Below are positions 34,701 through 42,690 of a DNA stretch of 64,000 nt, in pieces. The notes beneath the pieces were generated by a model. The model searched no databases, was not told the origin of the DNA, and saw only the letters and a list, made by a program, of their open reading frames with translations. Origin of the DNA: Vampirovibrio chlorellavorus (GTDB lineage Bacteria > Cyanobacteriota > Vampirovibrionia > Vampirovibrionales > Vampirovibrionaceae). Every line of letters starts with the position of its first letter. Position 1 is the first letter of the stretch. The translations under genes and the position numbers were made by a program. The DNA lies in NCBI GenBank assembly GCA_903866275.1, contig CAIPMU010000014.1, positions 186,001-250,000 on the forward strand, read 5' to 3'.

Positions 34701-35416
34701 CGGCACCCAGGACGAGCGTGAAGCCCACCAGTGTTCCGAACGCCGTTCAAACCGCCGCTGAGCGGGTGTCTGTGCCACCCACACCGGAAGGAGAGCTTCC
34801 GCCGGAGAAGCGGATCATTCATCCCAAGCCGTTAAACCGTAAGATGCCTGATAAAATGCCTGATTTAAAGCAACAGGTCTCAGTCTCTCCATCGGTAGTG
34901 CCTGTGGTGTCGGTGGCCAACTCCGCCTTTGCACCCTCCATCCCTGCTCTTTCCGAAAATCAGCCGCAGGTTCAGGGGATGGCCTTCCCTGCTGAACCTG
35001 CAACCGAAGCAGTGGAGGTCGCTCCCATTCAGAATAGCTGGTATGAGTCGAACGAATCGGTGGATTCAGGGGTGGCAACGCCCGTGGTGTTGCCGGCGTT
35101 GTCGCAAGCTCACCAAAAGCTGGCCGTGGGTAATCTGGAAGTGAGGGGCCTCTGCCAGTTATCCCCTGATAAGCGGCTGATGGTGGTGCACAGTGACGGC
35201 GTTTATGCGCTGATGGCACAAAGTGGTCCCGGACAATCCGATGTGACGGTGTTGAAGGTCTTTGAGCAGAATCCGCTGGCCTATCAAAATACCTTTACTG
35301 CCGTAGAAGAGGTCAAAGCATCCGGGCAGGGCATGTTTGTTACTCAGGTCGGAACTTGGCGCGCCATTATTTCCACCTTTCAGGATAAAATTACCTTGCA
35401 CACCGAATTGGGGTAG
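31763..35416 (+). CDS. Giant acidic low-complexity protein with a conserved-looking C-terminal domain
   Basis: A 1217-aa protein. It starts MFFKKNKPAPLPEAES, without signal peptide or membrane helix. Roughly residues 20-1000 are disordered-looking, very rich in Ala, Ser, Pro, Glu and Asp, with almost no Lys. Short hydrophobic islands with Trp recur at least 20 times, for example AWDPLAVLP, VWSMMEPSP, ALWEETPAA, GWAALETQ and SLDWQDLIAPY. From about 1000-1065 it becomes basic and Pro-rich. The last about 95 residues (from LAVGNLEVRGLCQLSPDKRL) look like a folded alpha/beta domain. No known family. The next gene, 53 bases downstream, encodes an HTH protein. GGAG lies 5 bases before the ATG. A TATAAT at 31696-31701 may be the -10 box. 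Confidence 0.75.
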   Translation: MFFKKNKPAPLPEAESQASARSSVVPEGQSVFAPRLNVPPAKIDFGFNQVYAGDDSPPAASAPTPSWEPEAWRALPDQSDSEMSMPSVIPVVDSAVAIEVSTSHIEYAEPLPAGSANAWDPLAVLPSETSSLDMSPEEVWSMMEPSPAIGTASEIEEMASMPSTFELSASPSFSEASQDALSSESDEVPASAPMGSASQEEAWASAFGEDIPETAIPLMTPTTEMVAPPVDLAMDWQSPAEGPIDWGAEANNFVVPYHEDVADKPAQPDEPLPEVASVPLPESDVPAAVVAPQEASVSSPPSLMSSEPVSEFLAQASTDAMWDAPVSGDFDTAVWEVPSLDAVDSDPLMGMDVTAFVIKPIVPEESPVSSASVGGDTAIDDSTVVSTERIETEAFALDESSLDAWPASSEMPAEPLAVQELGVAPIVVEEPVPIVSGTPVTLNPIVPLPPDLWGEEGVGIEGSFGVAEPVSSMDSTFGQALWEETPAAQIELEQAPALEWMSGESLSDETSTFDPISASQELSAGWAALETQSESGALGFDLVDDFSGQSTELQWAAETPPVQASQQALAQEWANMPLDDDPVYMYPVSTTPQTEAALWNNLNAPDSVVPGDQVPLASGAYMDTINEQLYPADPFSGLNDEFSAGEQAFAEAAQYLFPETMTAPLEWSEESYGAQEVPTLNDDDYPVLELGPSYVPQAQGSRTVVPQKSTPGLSDYAGAVFYAEPVAPHAEAFVGDRQTLEALPGASSSMPFVALQASEAPPETAASSRAAWGPSAVADNYSQSQAAFLDMGPSMPVYEPLYSLPEPDAVIPDGALAQPSVVAAEEQDFYATAFTLNDTGELVPLHEEELLIELPPLPQPKVEPDTVAFEPELTADAVAHWGEDLQQAFTELADPAGAVHYAQPAQPQAASMDASAWSGSVISLEPSEGWVEPVVTPPFPASFASTEDQVSIRPTAPAPSLDWQDLIAPYVANPVNAPSSAPRTSVKPTSVPNAVQTAAERVSVPPTPEGELPPEKRIIHPKPLNRKMPDKMPDLKQQVSVSPSVVPVVSVANSAFAPSIPALSENQPQVQGMAFPAEPATEAVEVAPIQNSWYESNESVDSGVATPVVLPALSQAHQKLAVGNLEVRGLCQLSPDKRLMVVHSDGVYALMAQSGPGQSDVTVLKVFEQNPLAYQNTFTAVEEVKASGQGMFVTQVGTWRAIISTFQDKITLHTELG

Positions 35417-35469
35417 TTGTTTATACGGACCCTGTGCATGTTCCCGTTACCATGAATTTATAGGCCTGA

Positions 35470-35925
35470 ATGACGATGTCCCGGAACCTCTCCTCCTCAC
35501 TGCCTGCCACGCTGGCTGAGCGCATTCGCTTTTTGCGTGAGAAACGCTATATGACCCCGGAATTACTGGCCATGAAAGCGATGGTGCCACTGAGTACCAT
35601 TGAGGATCTGGAAGCGGGCATTGAAATGTTTTTAGCGCCGGCTGTCCGGCAGCGTCTGGCACGGGTCTTGCATGTGCGTCCCTCCCAGATTCAGGAAGTG
35701 GAAAAAACGCCTGAATTTGATGAGCGTGAGGCCCTGAATCTGCAGCGACAAAGCATTGCCTTGCGAGAGGCAATTTTGCGTGATCCGGAAGGGGCGCACC
35801 TTTGCCTCAGTTGTGGATCTTTGCTGGCGGTGCGTTTGTTTGAACGTCGCGATCTCCAGGACAATCCCTTGACGGTTTTAAAGGCCAATTGCACGCGCTG
35901 CCTGTTCCGTCTGACGGATGATTAA
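35470..35925 (+). CDS. HTH (XRE-like) protein with a zinc-ribbon C terminus
   Basis: A 151-aa protein. Residues about 12-65 resemble a Cro/CI-type HTH: AERIRFLREKRYMTPELLAMKAMVPLSTIEDLEAG, with the second helix-turn-helix VPLSTIEDLE in place. A connecting helix follows. The C-terminal 45 residues carry CLSCG and CTRC, a four-cysteine zinc ribbon. Two Met codons (35470 and 35476) start the frame and neither has a good ribosome binding site; translational coupling to the acidic gene is possible. The DNA target is unknown. It converges on ubiE/menG with a 20-base gap. Confidence 0.65.
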   Translation: MTMSRNLSSSLPATLAERIRFLREKRYMTPELLAMKAMVPLSTIEDLEAGIEMFLAPAVRQRLARVLHVRPSQIQEVEKTPEFDEREALNLQRQSIALREAILRDPEGAHLCLSCGSLLAVRLFERRDLQDNPLTVLKANCTRCLFRLTDD

Positions 35926-35945
35926 ACCGGAGATGCGAAGTGGAT

Positions 35946-36686
35946 CTATAGAGGCTTTTGTCCAACTTGCAGGGAGACAGAGCCCAGCATCAGGGTTTGC
36001 GATTCCACCTGAACGCAACCGGCCTGTTCAAAGGCAGCCTTCAGTTCAGACGGTGTGAGAAAGTGCAGGGTCGATTCGGATAAATACCGATACGCCTGCG
36101 GATCTTGGGCGAATAATCCGCCAATGATGGGCATGATTTTGGAGAAGTAAAAGGCCATTCCGGGGAGCTTGGGCGTGGGGCAGGTATCCAGATTGACCAT
36201 ACGGCCGCCGGGCTTGATCACGCGTTGCATTTCGGCCAGCGCCTGGGGAATGCTGGTCACGTTGCGGAGCCCAAAGCTGATAATGGCCCCGTCAAAGGTA
36301 TTATCCGGGTAGGGTAAGGCCAGCGCGTCGCCTTGTACCAGCGTCACGTTGGGATGCCTGGCCAGGCGGTGTCGAGCGACCGCCAGCATTTTTTCGGAGA
36401 AATCCAGTCCTTCCACCTGCCCGGTCGGACCCACCAGTGGCAGCAGCAGATCGATCAGGTCACCCGTGCCTGTGCAAATGTCCAGCACAGCCCCCCCTGC
36501 AGGGAGTTGTAGCTTCTGGCAGGCCAATTTCTTCCATTGCTTGTGGAAGCCCATGGAAATGCAGGTATTCAGGCTGTCATAAGTGCCTGCAATGCGGTTG
36601 AACATGTCCTGAACCTGGGCTGCCTTGTTGGCTTCGCCCTGTTCGGGGTTGGGTAGCACAGAAGAAAGGGGGCGGTTGCTCATCAT
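35946..36686 (-). CDS. ubiE: Ubiquinone/menaquinone biosynthesis C-methyltransferase
   Basis: A 246-aa SAM-dependent methyltransferase of the UbiE/MenG family, which methylates demethylmenaquinone or the ubiquinone precursor. The signature YDSLNTCISMGFHKQWKK and DICTGTGDLIDLLLPL (motif I) and DGAIISFGLRNVTSIPQAL (the conserved GLRN block) are all present, as is MVNLDTCPTPKLPG near residue 172. In a respiring relative of cyanobacteria lacking photosystems, menaquinone is the likelier product, so menG would also fit. No other quinone genes are adjacent. Confidence 0.92.
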   Translation of the reverse strand: MMSNRPLSSVLPNPEQGEANKAAQVQDMFNRIAGTYDSLNTCISMGFHKQWKKLACQKLQLPAGGAVLDICTGTGDLIDLLLPLVGPTGQVEGLDFSEKMLAVARHRLARHPNVTLVQGDALALPYPDNTFDGAIISFGLRNVTSIPQALAEMQRVIKPGGRMVNLDTCPTPKLPGMAFYFSKIMPIIGGLFAQDPQAYRYLSESTLHFLTPSELKAAFEQAGCVQVESQTLMLGSVSLQVGQKPL

Positions 36687-36815
36687 ACGCCTATTTTGAC
36701 ATGAACATACAGATTCACGCGGAATGGTTCGGTTGAGGTGACGGCTAATCGCTTTTCAGGTGAAATCGTTATGGGGTCGATCCGTTCGGGCACTCGGGAG
36801 AATTTTGCGGGTGTT

Positions 36816-37955
36816 TCAGGCATGAAACGGGGGATAACTCACCTTGGGGGCGGGTAGAATACCGTAAACCACCTGGTTTTTCCCCTGCTTTTTGGCCTGA
36901 TAGAGGGCGGCATCCGCTTTTTCAATCAGTTCGTAGCTTTGGGCATGATCCAGATTAAGCTGGGCCACGCCGACACTGATGGTGATGGTCATGGGGTTGT
37001 CGGGCAGACAGAACACGGTGCGTTCAATCATGGCCCGCAAGCGCTCCAGTAGCTCATAGGCGTCAATTTGTCCGGTTTCCGGCAGGATGAGCGCAAACTC
37101 TTCGCCGCCGTAGCGCGCGGAAATATCGGATTCCCGGACGTTGGCGCTGATCAGTTGCCCCAGTTCCTGCAAGATCCGGTCGCCGGTGGGGTGTCCGTAA
37201 AAGTCGTTGACCTTCTTGAAGTCGTCAATATCGAAGAGCGCCAGTGATAAGGGGCTGCGGTAGCGCTTGGCGCGCGCAATTTCAGCATCCAGTTGCAAAT
37301 TGAACTGACGACGGTTGACCAGTCCGGTGAGAACATCGGTGGCGGCCAGCGATTGCAGTTTAGTGACCCGATTGGAGGTGTTTTGTACCACTGCGGCGAC
37401 AATGCGCCCGAAGTGCGCCAGCGCCCAGATGAGTGGCAGGAGCATCAGTATTATTTGCAGGCTGACGGGCATGACTTTGACGGGCAGTGGGGTGAAGCCC
37501 ATCAGGAGTGGGTAGCCCAGTGGAAAGCCCAGCAGATACAGGCCAATAAAAACGCCCAGTAAAATGCGGGAGATACTGCTATGCCCAAACAGCTGTGATT
37601 GCAACAAAATGACGGTTGAAAACAGTAATACGCCCAACTGACCCGTCAGCAAATAGCAAACCGCCACGAGGCCGCTTCCCAGGATGGGGACGAGCAGGGT
37701 GAGTTTTTCCAGGGTGGTTTTGTCCATGCGAGGGTGGCGCTTGACCTTGCGTAAGCAGATCTCGTTGACTCCCAGAAAGGCGGCAACCACAATCGTTGTC
37801 GCCCCGAGTCGAAGCCAGGGCCAAATAGAGATTTGTGCCATGCCTGTGGCCTTGGGGGTGATCAGCGAGCCCAGTAAAATGACCCCGTATGCCAAAAATG
37901 CAAAGCCGATGGTTCGGTTTAGCCGCAATCCTTGTTTGAGATGGTTGTGGAGCAT
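36816..37955 (-). CDS. Membrane-bound diguanylate cyclase
   Basis: A 379-aa protein with about six transmembrane helices (residues 15-190) and a C-terminal GGDEF domain (about 205-360). The active site reads YGGEEFALILPE and the preceding RESD (five residues before GGEEF) is an inhibitory I-site, so it should make cyclic di-GMP and be product-inhibited. The membrane part resembles sensor domains without a recognised ligand. GGAG lies 9 bases before the ATG. It is the last gene of a unit with the TPR protein (65-base gap) and the symporter upstream. Cyclic di-GMP may act on the flagellum and Tad pilus encoded in this window (inference). Confidence 0.9.
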   Translation of the reverse strand: MLHNHLKQGLRLNRTIGFAFLAYGVILLGSLITPKATGMAQISIWPWLRLGATTIVVAAFLGVNEICLRKVKRHPRMDKTTLEKLTLLVPILGSGLVAVCYLLTGQLGVLLFSTVILLQSQLFGHSSISRILLGVFIGLYLLGFPLGYPLLMGFTPLPVKVMPVSLQIILMLLPLIWALAHFGRIVAAVVQNTSNRVTKLQSLAATDVLTGLVNRRQFNLQLDAEIARAKRYRSPLSLALFDIDDFKKVNDFYGHPTGDRILQELGQLISANVRESDISARYGGEEFALILPETGQIDAYELLERLRAMIERTVFCLPDNPMTITISVGVAQLNLDHAQSYELIEKADAALYQAKKQGKNQVVYGILPAPKVSYPPFHA

Positions 37956-38020
37956 GGGCTCAGTCTCCTCACATGGCAGTGGTGGTTGACGGTGAGTGCG
38001 CTGCGTTACTGCAGTGTGGG

Positions 38021-38884
38021 TTATTTTTTGGACGCAGGCGTTTTGGTGTTGTTCTTCAGGGCCGCATCAATCGCTTCGATTCGTTGAATGGCCTCCAGAC
38101 CAATGGTGTTACCGATTTCTACCCCTTTGGCCCGAGTGTAGAATGCGCGGGCCTCGGTGAATTTCCCCTCATTTTCGTACAGGGTGCCCAGGTTAAACAA
38201 GGTGCGCTGATCCGTGGGTTGCAGTTTGAGGGCCTGTTCATAGGCCAGTTGGGCGTCAGTTACGCGGCCCGCACGTTGGAGTACGCTCCCCTTGTTGAAA
38301 AAATACTGCGCGTTCCCCGGATCCAGCGTGGTCAGCTGATTAAATGTTTTGATGGCTTCGTCAATTTTTCCATCAAACGCGTAAGCCGTTGATAAACCAT
38401 TCAGGGTGTTGAGGTGCCTGGGGTTAATGACCAGCGCTTTCTGGAAGGCCTCAATGGCTTTGTGGTATTGCCGCATGGTTAACCAGGCAAAACCAATGTT
38501 GCTTTGGGCTTCCACCAGTTTTGGGTTTTGCTTCAGCGCCGCCTCAAAGTGGGTAATGGATTCTTTCAGCAGTTGCTTTTGTCCGCTGAGATTCCCTTTT
38601 TCACTCTGGACTTGTGCAATTTGAAAGAGTTCTACCCCTTTGTTGTATTCCACAGAGCCAACGGGTAAGCCGTCTGGGTTGATCGTTGCATCCGGGGAGG
38701 GCTTATTGGCGGTTGATTGGGGTTCCGGGGCGTTGGGACCCTGTGTTTCGGCCATTGCCACGTTGGGCGTTTGCACGTTCAGGGCAACCGTCAGGCCAAC
38801 GAGGAGGCCGAATCCGGCAAGCATCCGCCATCGCCAAAAGTCGCCTCGGGCTGGGCTGCTAGGCTGCAAAGGAAGCTGCGACAT
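38021..38884 (-). CDS. Exported TPR protein
   Basis: A 287-aa protein with an N-terminal signal-anchor-like segment (MLAGFGLLVGLTVALNVQTPNVAMA, about residues 21-45) and then about five tetratricopeptide repeats from residue 80 to 265; typical units are AIEAFQKALVINPRH, AIKTFNQLTTLDPGN and AQLAYEQALKLQPTD. TPR arrays mediate protein-protein contact. The ATG lies 3 bases after the symporter stop, with GGAGG 11 bases upstream. Partner unknown; the larger TPR protein at 57613 is a distinct family member. Confidence 0.82.
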   Translation of the reverse strand: MSQLPLQPSSPARGDFWRWRMLAGFGLLVGLTVALNVQTPNVAMAETQGPNAPEPQSTANKPSPDATINPDGLPVGSVEYNKGVELFQIAQVQSEKGNLSGQKQLLKESITHFEAALKQNPKLVEAQSNIGFAWLTMRQYHKAIEAFQKALVINPRHLNTLNGLSTAYAFDGKIDEAIKTFNQLTTLDPGNAQYFFNKGSVLQRAGRVTDAQLAYEQALKLQPTDQRTLFNLGTLYENEGKFTEARAFYTRAKGVEIGNTIGLEAIQRIEAIDAALKNNTKTPASKK

Positions 38885-38887
38885 GCG

Positions 38888-40237
38888 CTAGACAACCTCC
38901 GTCCACTTGTCATCGTTGTTCAGGATGTCGCGGTTTAATTCGCCTTCGCTGGAAGCCACCAGTGCGGCAACCGTGCAGCTGCTCATCACGTTGACAACAG
39001 TACGGCACATATCCAGGACCCGATCAATCGACCACAGGAGGGCAATACCGCCTGCCACATAATCCAGATTGACTTTGCCAATGCTGCTCAGCACGATGGA
39101 TATGGTAATGAGTCCTGCGCTGGGAACCCCTGCCGCACCGATAGAAGCAATGATGGAGAACAGGATGATCATGCCCAAGCGATAAGGATCCATGGGGATA
39201 TGGTAGGCCTGCATCAGGAAAATGACGGCAATCACTTCAAACATGGTGGTGCCGGTTTTGTTGATGGTCGCACCGGTGGGCAGCACAAAACTGGCAATGC
39301 GGTTGGAGACCCCGGCGCGACGCTCCATGCAGGCAATGGTGATGGGCAGGGTGGCCGAACTGCTGGCTGTGCCAAAGGCCACCATGATGGCTTCCGAAAT
39401 GGCGCGATAGACATTCATGAAGTTGATTTTGGCGAGTACCTGCAACATGAGGGGGAAGATGACAAACATCTGAATCAGCAGGCCGCCCAGAATGGCGACA
39501 CCGTAAAGCCACAGTTCACTGAAGACGCCCACGCCGGATTTGGCCACGGTAATAAAGGCCAGCGAAAACACGCCGGGAACGGCAAAAATCATCACCCAAT
39601 CGGTCAGCTTCATGGTGGCGGTAAAGAGGGCTTCAAAAAAGCTGATCACCGGTCGTCCCGCTTCCCCAATGCTGGCCACGGCAGCGCCAAATAATAAAGT
39701 GAAAATGATCACCGGGACCAATTCTGCTTTGGCCAGCGATTCTACGGGGTTGCGAGGAATCATATTGAAAAAGAGGGTTTGCAGATCCTGAGGTGGCCCT
39801 TGTTGCAGTTGTTGCAGGATGCCGGATACGTTGGCCTGGGATAAAAAGCCTTGCTGCAACTGGTTACCGGGTTCCAGAATCAGGGCAAGACCGGCGCCCA
39901 GAACGGCACTAATGCCCATGAGCAACAGGAAGTAAGAGAGCACTTTTACGCCCATGCGGCCCAATTGGCGTGCATCACCCAGTGAGGCCACACCCACAAT
40001 CAGGGAGCTGACCACCAAAGGCACCACAATCATGGTGATTAGCCTGATAAAGAGCTGGCCGACGACGTCAAAAAACTGATGGATAAAGCTATAGCTATCC
40101 ACATCGTTGGCGAGCGCCGGATAGGGAAGGTAAATACCCAACACCACGCCCAACAGAATTGCTACCAGAATATGCCAGTGTCTCTTCGTTCCCAGCCCCA
40201 ATGCCACCAGGATCAGCCAGAAGGCTTTCGCTCTCAT
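38888..40237 (-). CDS. Dicarboxylate/amino acid:cation symporter (DAACS/SDF family)
   Basis: A 449-aa symporter for glutamate/aspartate or C4-dicarboxylates. Diagnostic motifs are the serine-rich hairpin FGTASSSATLPITIACMER, the NKTGTTMFEV substrate/cation site (after LPTGATI), and ASIGAAGVPSAGLITISIVLSS, in order. Eight transmembrane segments are expected. ATG with AAGGA upstream. It is the first gene of the unit with the TPR protein and the diguanylate cyclase, which suggests nutrient uptake coupled to signalling (inference). Confidence 0.9.
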   Translation of the reverse strand: MRAKAFWLILVALGLGTKRHWHILVAILLGVVLGIYLPYPALANDVDSYSFIHQFFDVVGQLFIRLITMIVVPLVVSSLIVGVASLGDARQLGRMGVKVLSYFLLLMGISAVLGAGLALILEPGNQLQQGFLSQANVSGILQQLQQGPPQDLQTLFFNMIPRNPVESLAKAELVPVIIFTLLFGAAVASIGEAGRPVISFFEALFTATMKLTDWVMIFAVPGVFSLAFITVAKSGVGVFSELWLYGVAILGGLLIQMFVIFPLMLQVLAKINFMNVYRAISEAIMVAFGTASSSATLPITIACMERRAGVSNRIASFVLPTGATINKTGTTMFEVIAVIFLMQAYHIPMDPYRLGMIILFSIIASIGAAGVPSAGLITISIVLSSIGKVNLDYVAGGIALLWSIDRVLDMCRTVVNVMSSCTVAALVASSEGELNRDILNNDDKWTEVV

Positions 40238-40351
40238 TCAAAGGTCCTTCATCAATCAATCAAATAGGATAAAGATTAGTCCTTATTATACGCCAAGATG
40301 GCCCCGCGACGTGAGGACTTCCCGAGAGGACGTCCCAAATCAATTTGCCCT

Positions 40352-40858
40352 TCAGCGTCTTTTGCCTTTGGTTGGCCAGGCCGAACTGAGCGCATCCAGC
40401 ATAATATGCAGCAGACAGCCCACCCAAATGCCTACACCCAGCCACAGCAAAGTCGGCAGATTGGCGCTTAAAAATGCCAGCACATCCTGTCCGGGGGAAT
40501 GTGCCTTGATATGGCTCCACTGGGCCAGCACCAGATAGGTGATGCAATAAATCAGCGTAAGCACCGCCGAGAGATACAGCAGGCGCAACCACGAGGCCAG
40601 CAAAATGCCGTGCGATAAACCGGAGCGATGCTTGGCCACCCACTGATAAGGTCGCCAAATGAAGCGAAACATGCCCCAGCGATAGAACGGACGACTGCGC
40701 GTGTCCAAATCCGGGCTTAGTAGCAGGCCCCCGATTAAATGCCCCAGCGTAATGATGCCGCCAGTAGCCAGCGGCAGGTGAAAGCCCCACGTGCTGATCA
40801 GCCAGACCACCGGGGTCAGCGCCCATGTGACTTGATCGTGTGTTTTTCCCGAACTCAT
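40352..40858 (-). CDS. DUF2227-like metal-binding membrane protein
   Basis: A 168-aa integral membrane protein. It begins SSGKTHDQVTW, has LSPDLDTRSRPFYRW and RSGLSHGILLASWLRLLYL, the three polar motifs of the DUF2227 (YdjM/YfhO-like) putative metal-dependent hydrolase family, embedded in about four membrane helices, including a GVGIWVGCLLHIMLDALSSAWPT C-terminal block. Function unknown. The ATG at 40858 is the tenth codon of the open frame; no strong ribosome binding site is visible. The aldehyde dehydrogenase is divergent, 125 bases away. Confidence 0.72.
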   Translation of the reverse strand: MSSGKTHDQVTWALTPVVWLISTWGFHLPLATGGIITLGHLIGGLLLSPDLDTRSRPFYRWGMFRFIWRPYQWVAKHRSGLSHGILLASWLRLLYLSAVLTLIYCITYLVLAQWSHIKAHSPGQDVLAFLSANLPTLLWLGVGIWVGCLLHIMLDALSSAWPTKGKRR

Positions 40859-40924
40859 GCTGTAACTGTAGCATAGCTGCAGCAATCAGAAGGAAGCTCC
40901 GGGGCGAGGTTGGAATAGGCTCTG

Positions 40925-40951
40925 TTGAGCCGCCTGGCTTTGCGTTATAAT
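40925..40951 (+). promoter_or_regulatory. Candidate promoter of the aldehyde dehydrogenase gene
   Basis: TTGAGC (40925-40930) and TATAAT (40946-40951) with a 15-base spacer, or TGTTGA (40923-40928) with 17 bases. Leader of about 25 bases before the ATG at 40984, with AGGAGG 9 bases ahead of it. Confidence 0.45.
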
Positions 40952-40983
40952 GGGCGCCTAAGCAGTTGAGGAGGAATTTATTG

Positions 40984-42522
40984 ATGGCGGCCACACAAGC
41001 CAATCCCCAGGCTCCGTTTGAGATTAAGCCCAGCACGTTCAGTGGGCAAACCCAGTTTTTAAACTATATTGGCGGTCAGTGGGTGCCCGCCAAGTCTGGT
41101 AAAACCTTTCAAAGCCTCAATCCCGCCGATCCGTCGGATGTGATTGGGGTGTTTCCCGCCGCAGGGCCCGATGATGTGAATGCCGCCGTGGCCGCCGCCA
41201 AGACGGCTTACGAAACATGGCGACTTACCCCCGCCCCGGTGCGCGGTGAGATTCTGTTTCGCGCAGGGCAAATTCTGATTGAGCGCAAAGAGGAACTGGC
41301 CCGCGAAATGACCCGTGAAATGGGCAAAGTGCTGGCTGAAGCCCGCGGTGATGTTCAGGAAGTCATTGATATGACCTTTTATGCCGCCGGTGAAGGCCGT
41401 CGCCTGTTTGGCCAAACTGTTCCGTCCGAGTTGCAGAACAAGTTTGCCATGTCGGTACGTGCGCCCTTGGGCGTGGTGGGGCTAATCACCCCCTGGAACT
41501 TCCCCATGGCCATTCCTAGCTGGAAGTTAATGCCTGCCCTGATTTGCGGCAATACCTGCGTTTTAAAACCCGCCAGCGACACCCCCTTATTGTCCCATCG
41601 TCTGGTGGAAATTCTGGAAGAAGCCGGTATTCCCAAAGGCGTGGTCAATCTGGTTTACGGTTCCGGGCGCGAAGTGGGTGAGCCGCTGATGGCCCACAAG
41701 GACGTGACCCTGATCTCCTTTACCGGCTCCACCGATGTCGGCCGTCGGGTGAATGAGGCCTGCGCCCCGACGTTCAAGCGCGTTTCTCTGGAGATGGGCG
41801 GCAAGAACGCCATCCTGATCATGGATGACGCCAACCTCGATCTGGCTGTGGATGGTGTTCTGTGGGGCGCTTTTGGCACCTCTGGGCAGCGCTGTACTGC
41901 GGCCAGCCGCGTGATTGTCCACAAGGCCGTTCATGCCCAGGTGCGCGACAAGTTAGTTAAGCGCATTGGGGAGCTGAAGCTCGGCTATGGCTTGAATCCG
42001 GATGTGAAAGTGGGCCCGGTGATCAATGAAGCCTCCCTGAAGAAAATTCTGGAGTACATTGAAATCGGCAAAGCTGAAGGCGCGACCTTGCTGGCGGGTG
42101 GCCAACGGGATACTCAGGCGGGCCCCGGCTGGTTTGTGCAACCCACCCTGTTCGATAACGTGAAGTCGACCATGCGCGTTGCCCAGGAGGAAATCTTTGG
42201 GCCTGTGACGGCCCTGATTCCGGTGAATGACTTTAAAGAGGCGATTGAAGTGGCCAATAACATTCAATTTGGCCTCTCGACTGCCATTTATACCAAGAAC
42301 GTCAATCAGGCCTTCACCGCCCTGCGGGATCTGGAGTCCGGCTTGTGCTATGTGAACGCGCCTACCATTGGGGCGGAAGTGCATCTGCCCTTCGGTGGCA
42401 TGAAAGACACCGGCAACGGCCACCGCGACGCGGGTTCGACCTCGCTGGATGTGTTCTCTGAATGGAAGAGCTTGTACGTGGATTACAGCGACAAGCTGCA
42501 ACGCGCCCAGATTGACCATTAA
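40984..42522 (+). CDS. NAD(P)-dependent aldehyde dehydrogenase
   Basis: A 512-aa aldehyde dehydrogenase. The active-site cysteine is in [13 protein letters not shown] and the general base Glu in VSLEMGGKN; the Rossmann glycine motif [11 protein letters not shown] and the [10 protein letters not shown] and EEIFGP blocks are complete. It most resembles the ALDH7/semialdehyde dehydrogenase type ([26 protein letters not shown]), but the substrate cannot be assigned from sequence; candidates are succinate semialdehyde, aminoadipate semialdehyde or methylmalonate semialdehyde. AGGAGG lies 9 bases before the ATG. A strong terminator follows, so it is monocistronic. The class III aminotransferase at 62795 could be a metabolic partner, but it is 20 kb away. 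Confidence 0.9.
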   Translation: MAATQANPQAPFEIKPSTFSGQTQFLNYIGGQWVPAKSGKTFQSLNPADPSDVIGVFPAAGPDDVNAAVAAAKTAYETWRLTPAPVRGEILFRAGQILIERKEELAREMTREMGKVLAEARGDVQEVIDMTFYAAGEGRRLFGQTVPSELQNKFAMSVRAPLGVVGLITPWNFPMAIPSWKLMPALICGNTCVLKPASDTPLLSHRLVEILEEAGIPKGVVNLVYGSGREVGEPLMAHKDVTLISFTGSTDVGRRVNEACAPTFKRVSLEMGGKNAILIMDDANLDLAVDGVLWGAFGTSGQRCTAASRVIVHKAVHAQVRDKLVKRIGELKLGYGLNPDVKVGPVINEASLKKILEYIEIGKAEGATLLAGGQRDTQAGPGWFVQPTLFDNVKSTMRVAQEEIFGPVTALIPVNDFKEAIEVANNIQFGLSTAIYTKNVNQAFTALRDLESGLCYVNAPTIGAEVHLPFGGMKDTGNGHRDAGSTSLDVFSEWKSLYVDYSDKLQRAQIDH

Positions 42523-42557
42523 GTCTCAGTAGTCTGCCGATTAAGCCTATATCGTGC

Positions 42558-42590
42558 AAAAGCCCTCTGACTAAAGGTCAGAGGGCTTTT
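42558..42590 (+). terminator. Strong bidirectional-looking intrinsic terminator
   Basis: Fourteen-base perfect stem (AAAAGCCCTCTGAC at 42558-42571 with its complement at 42577-42590), 5-base loop TAAAG, T run at the 3' side and A run at the 5' side. It terminates the aldehyde dehydrogenase transcript. Confidence 0.92.
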
Positions 42591-42690
42591 GCCGTGAGTC
42601 ATATGTTATTAGAGCGAGATCATTTCTAGTTCGGTTTTGTTTTAAGATAAGTAGCCAAGTACTGAACCCCCATGAGACGAAGGAAACATC

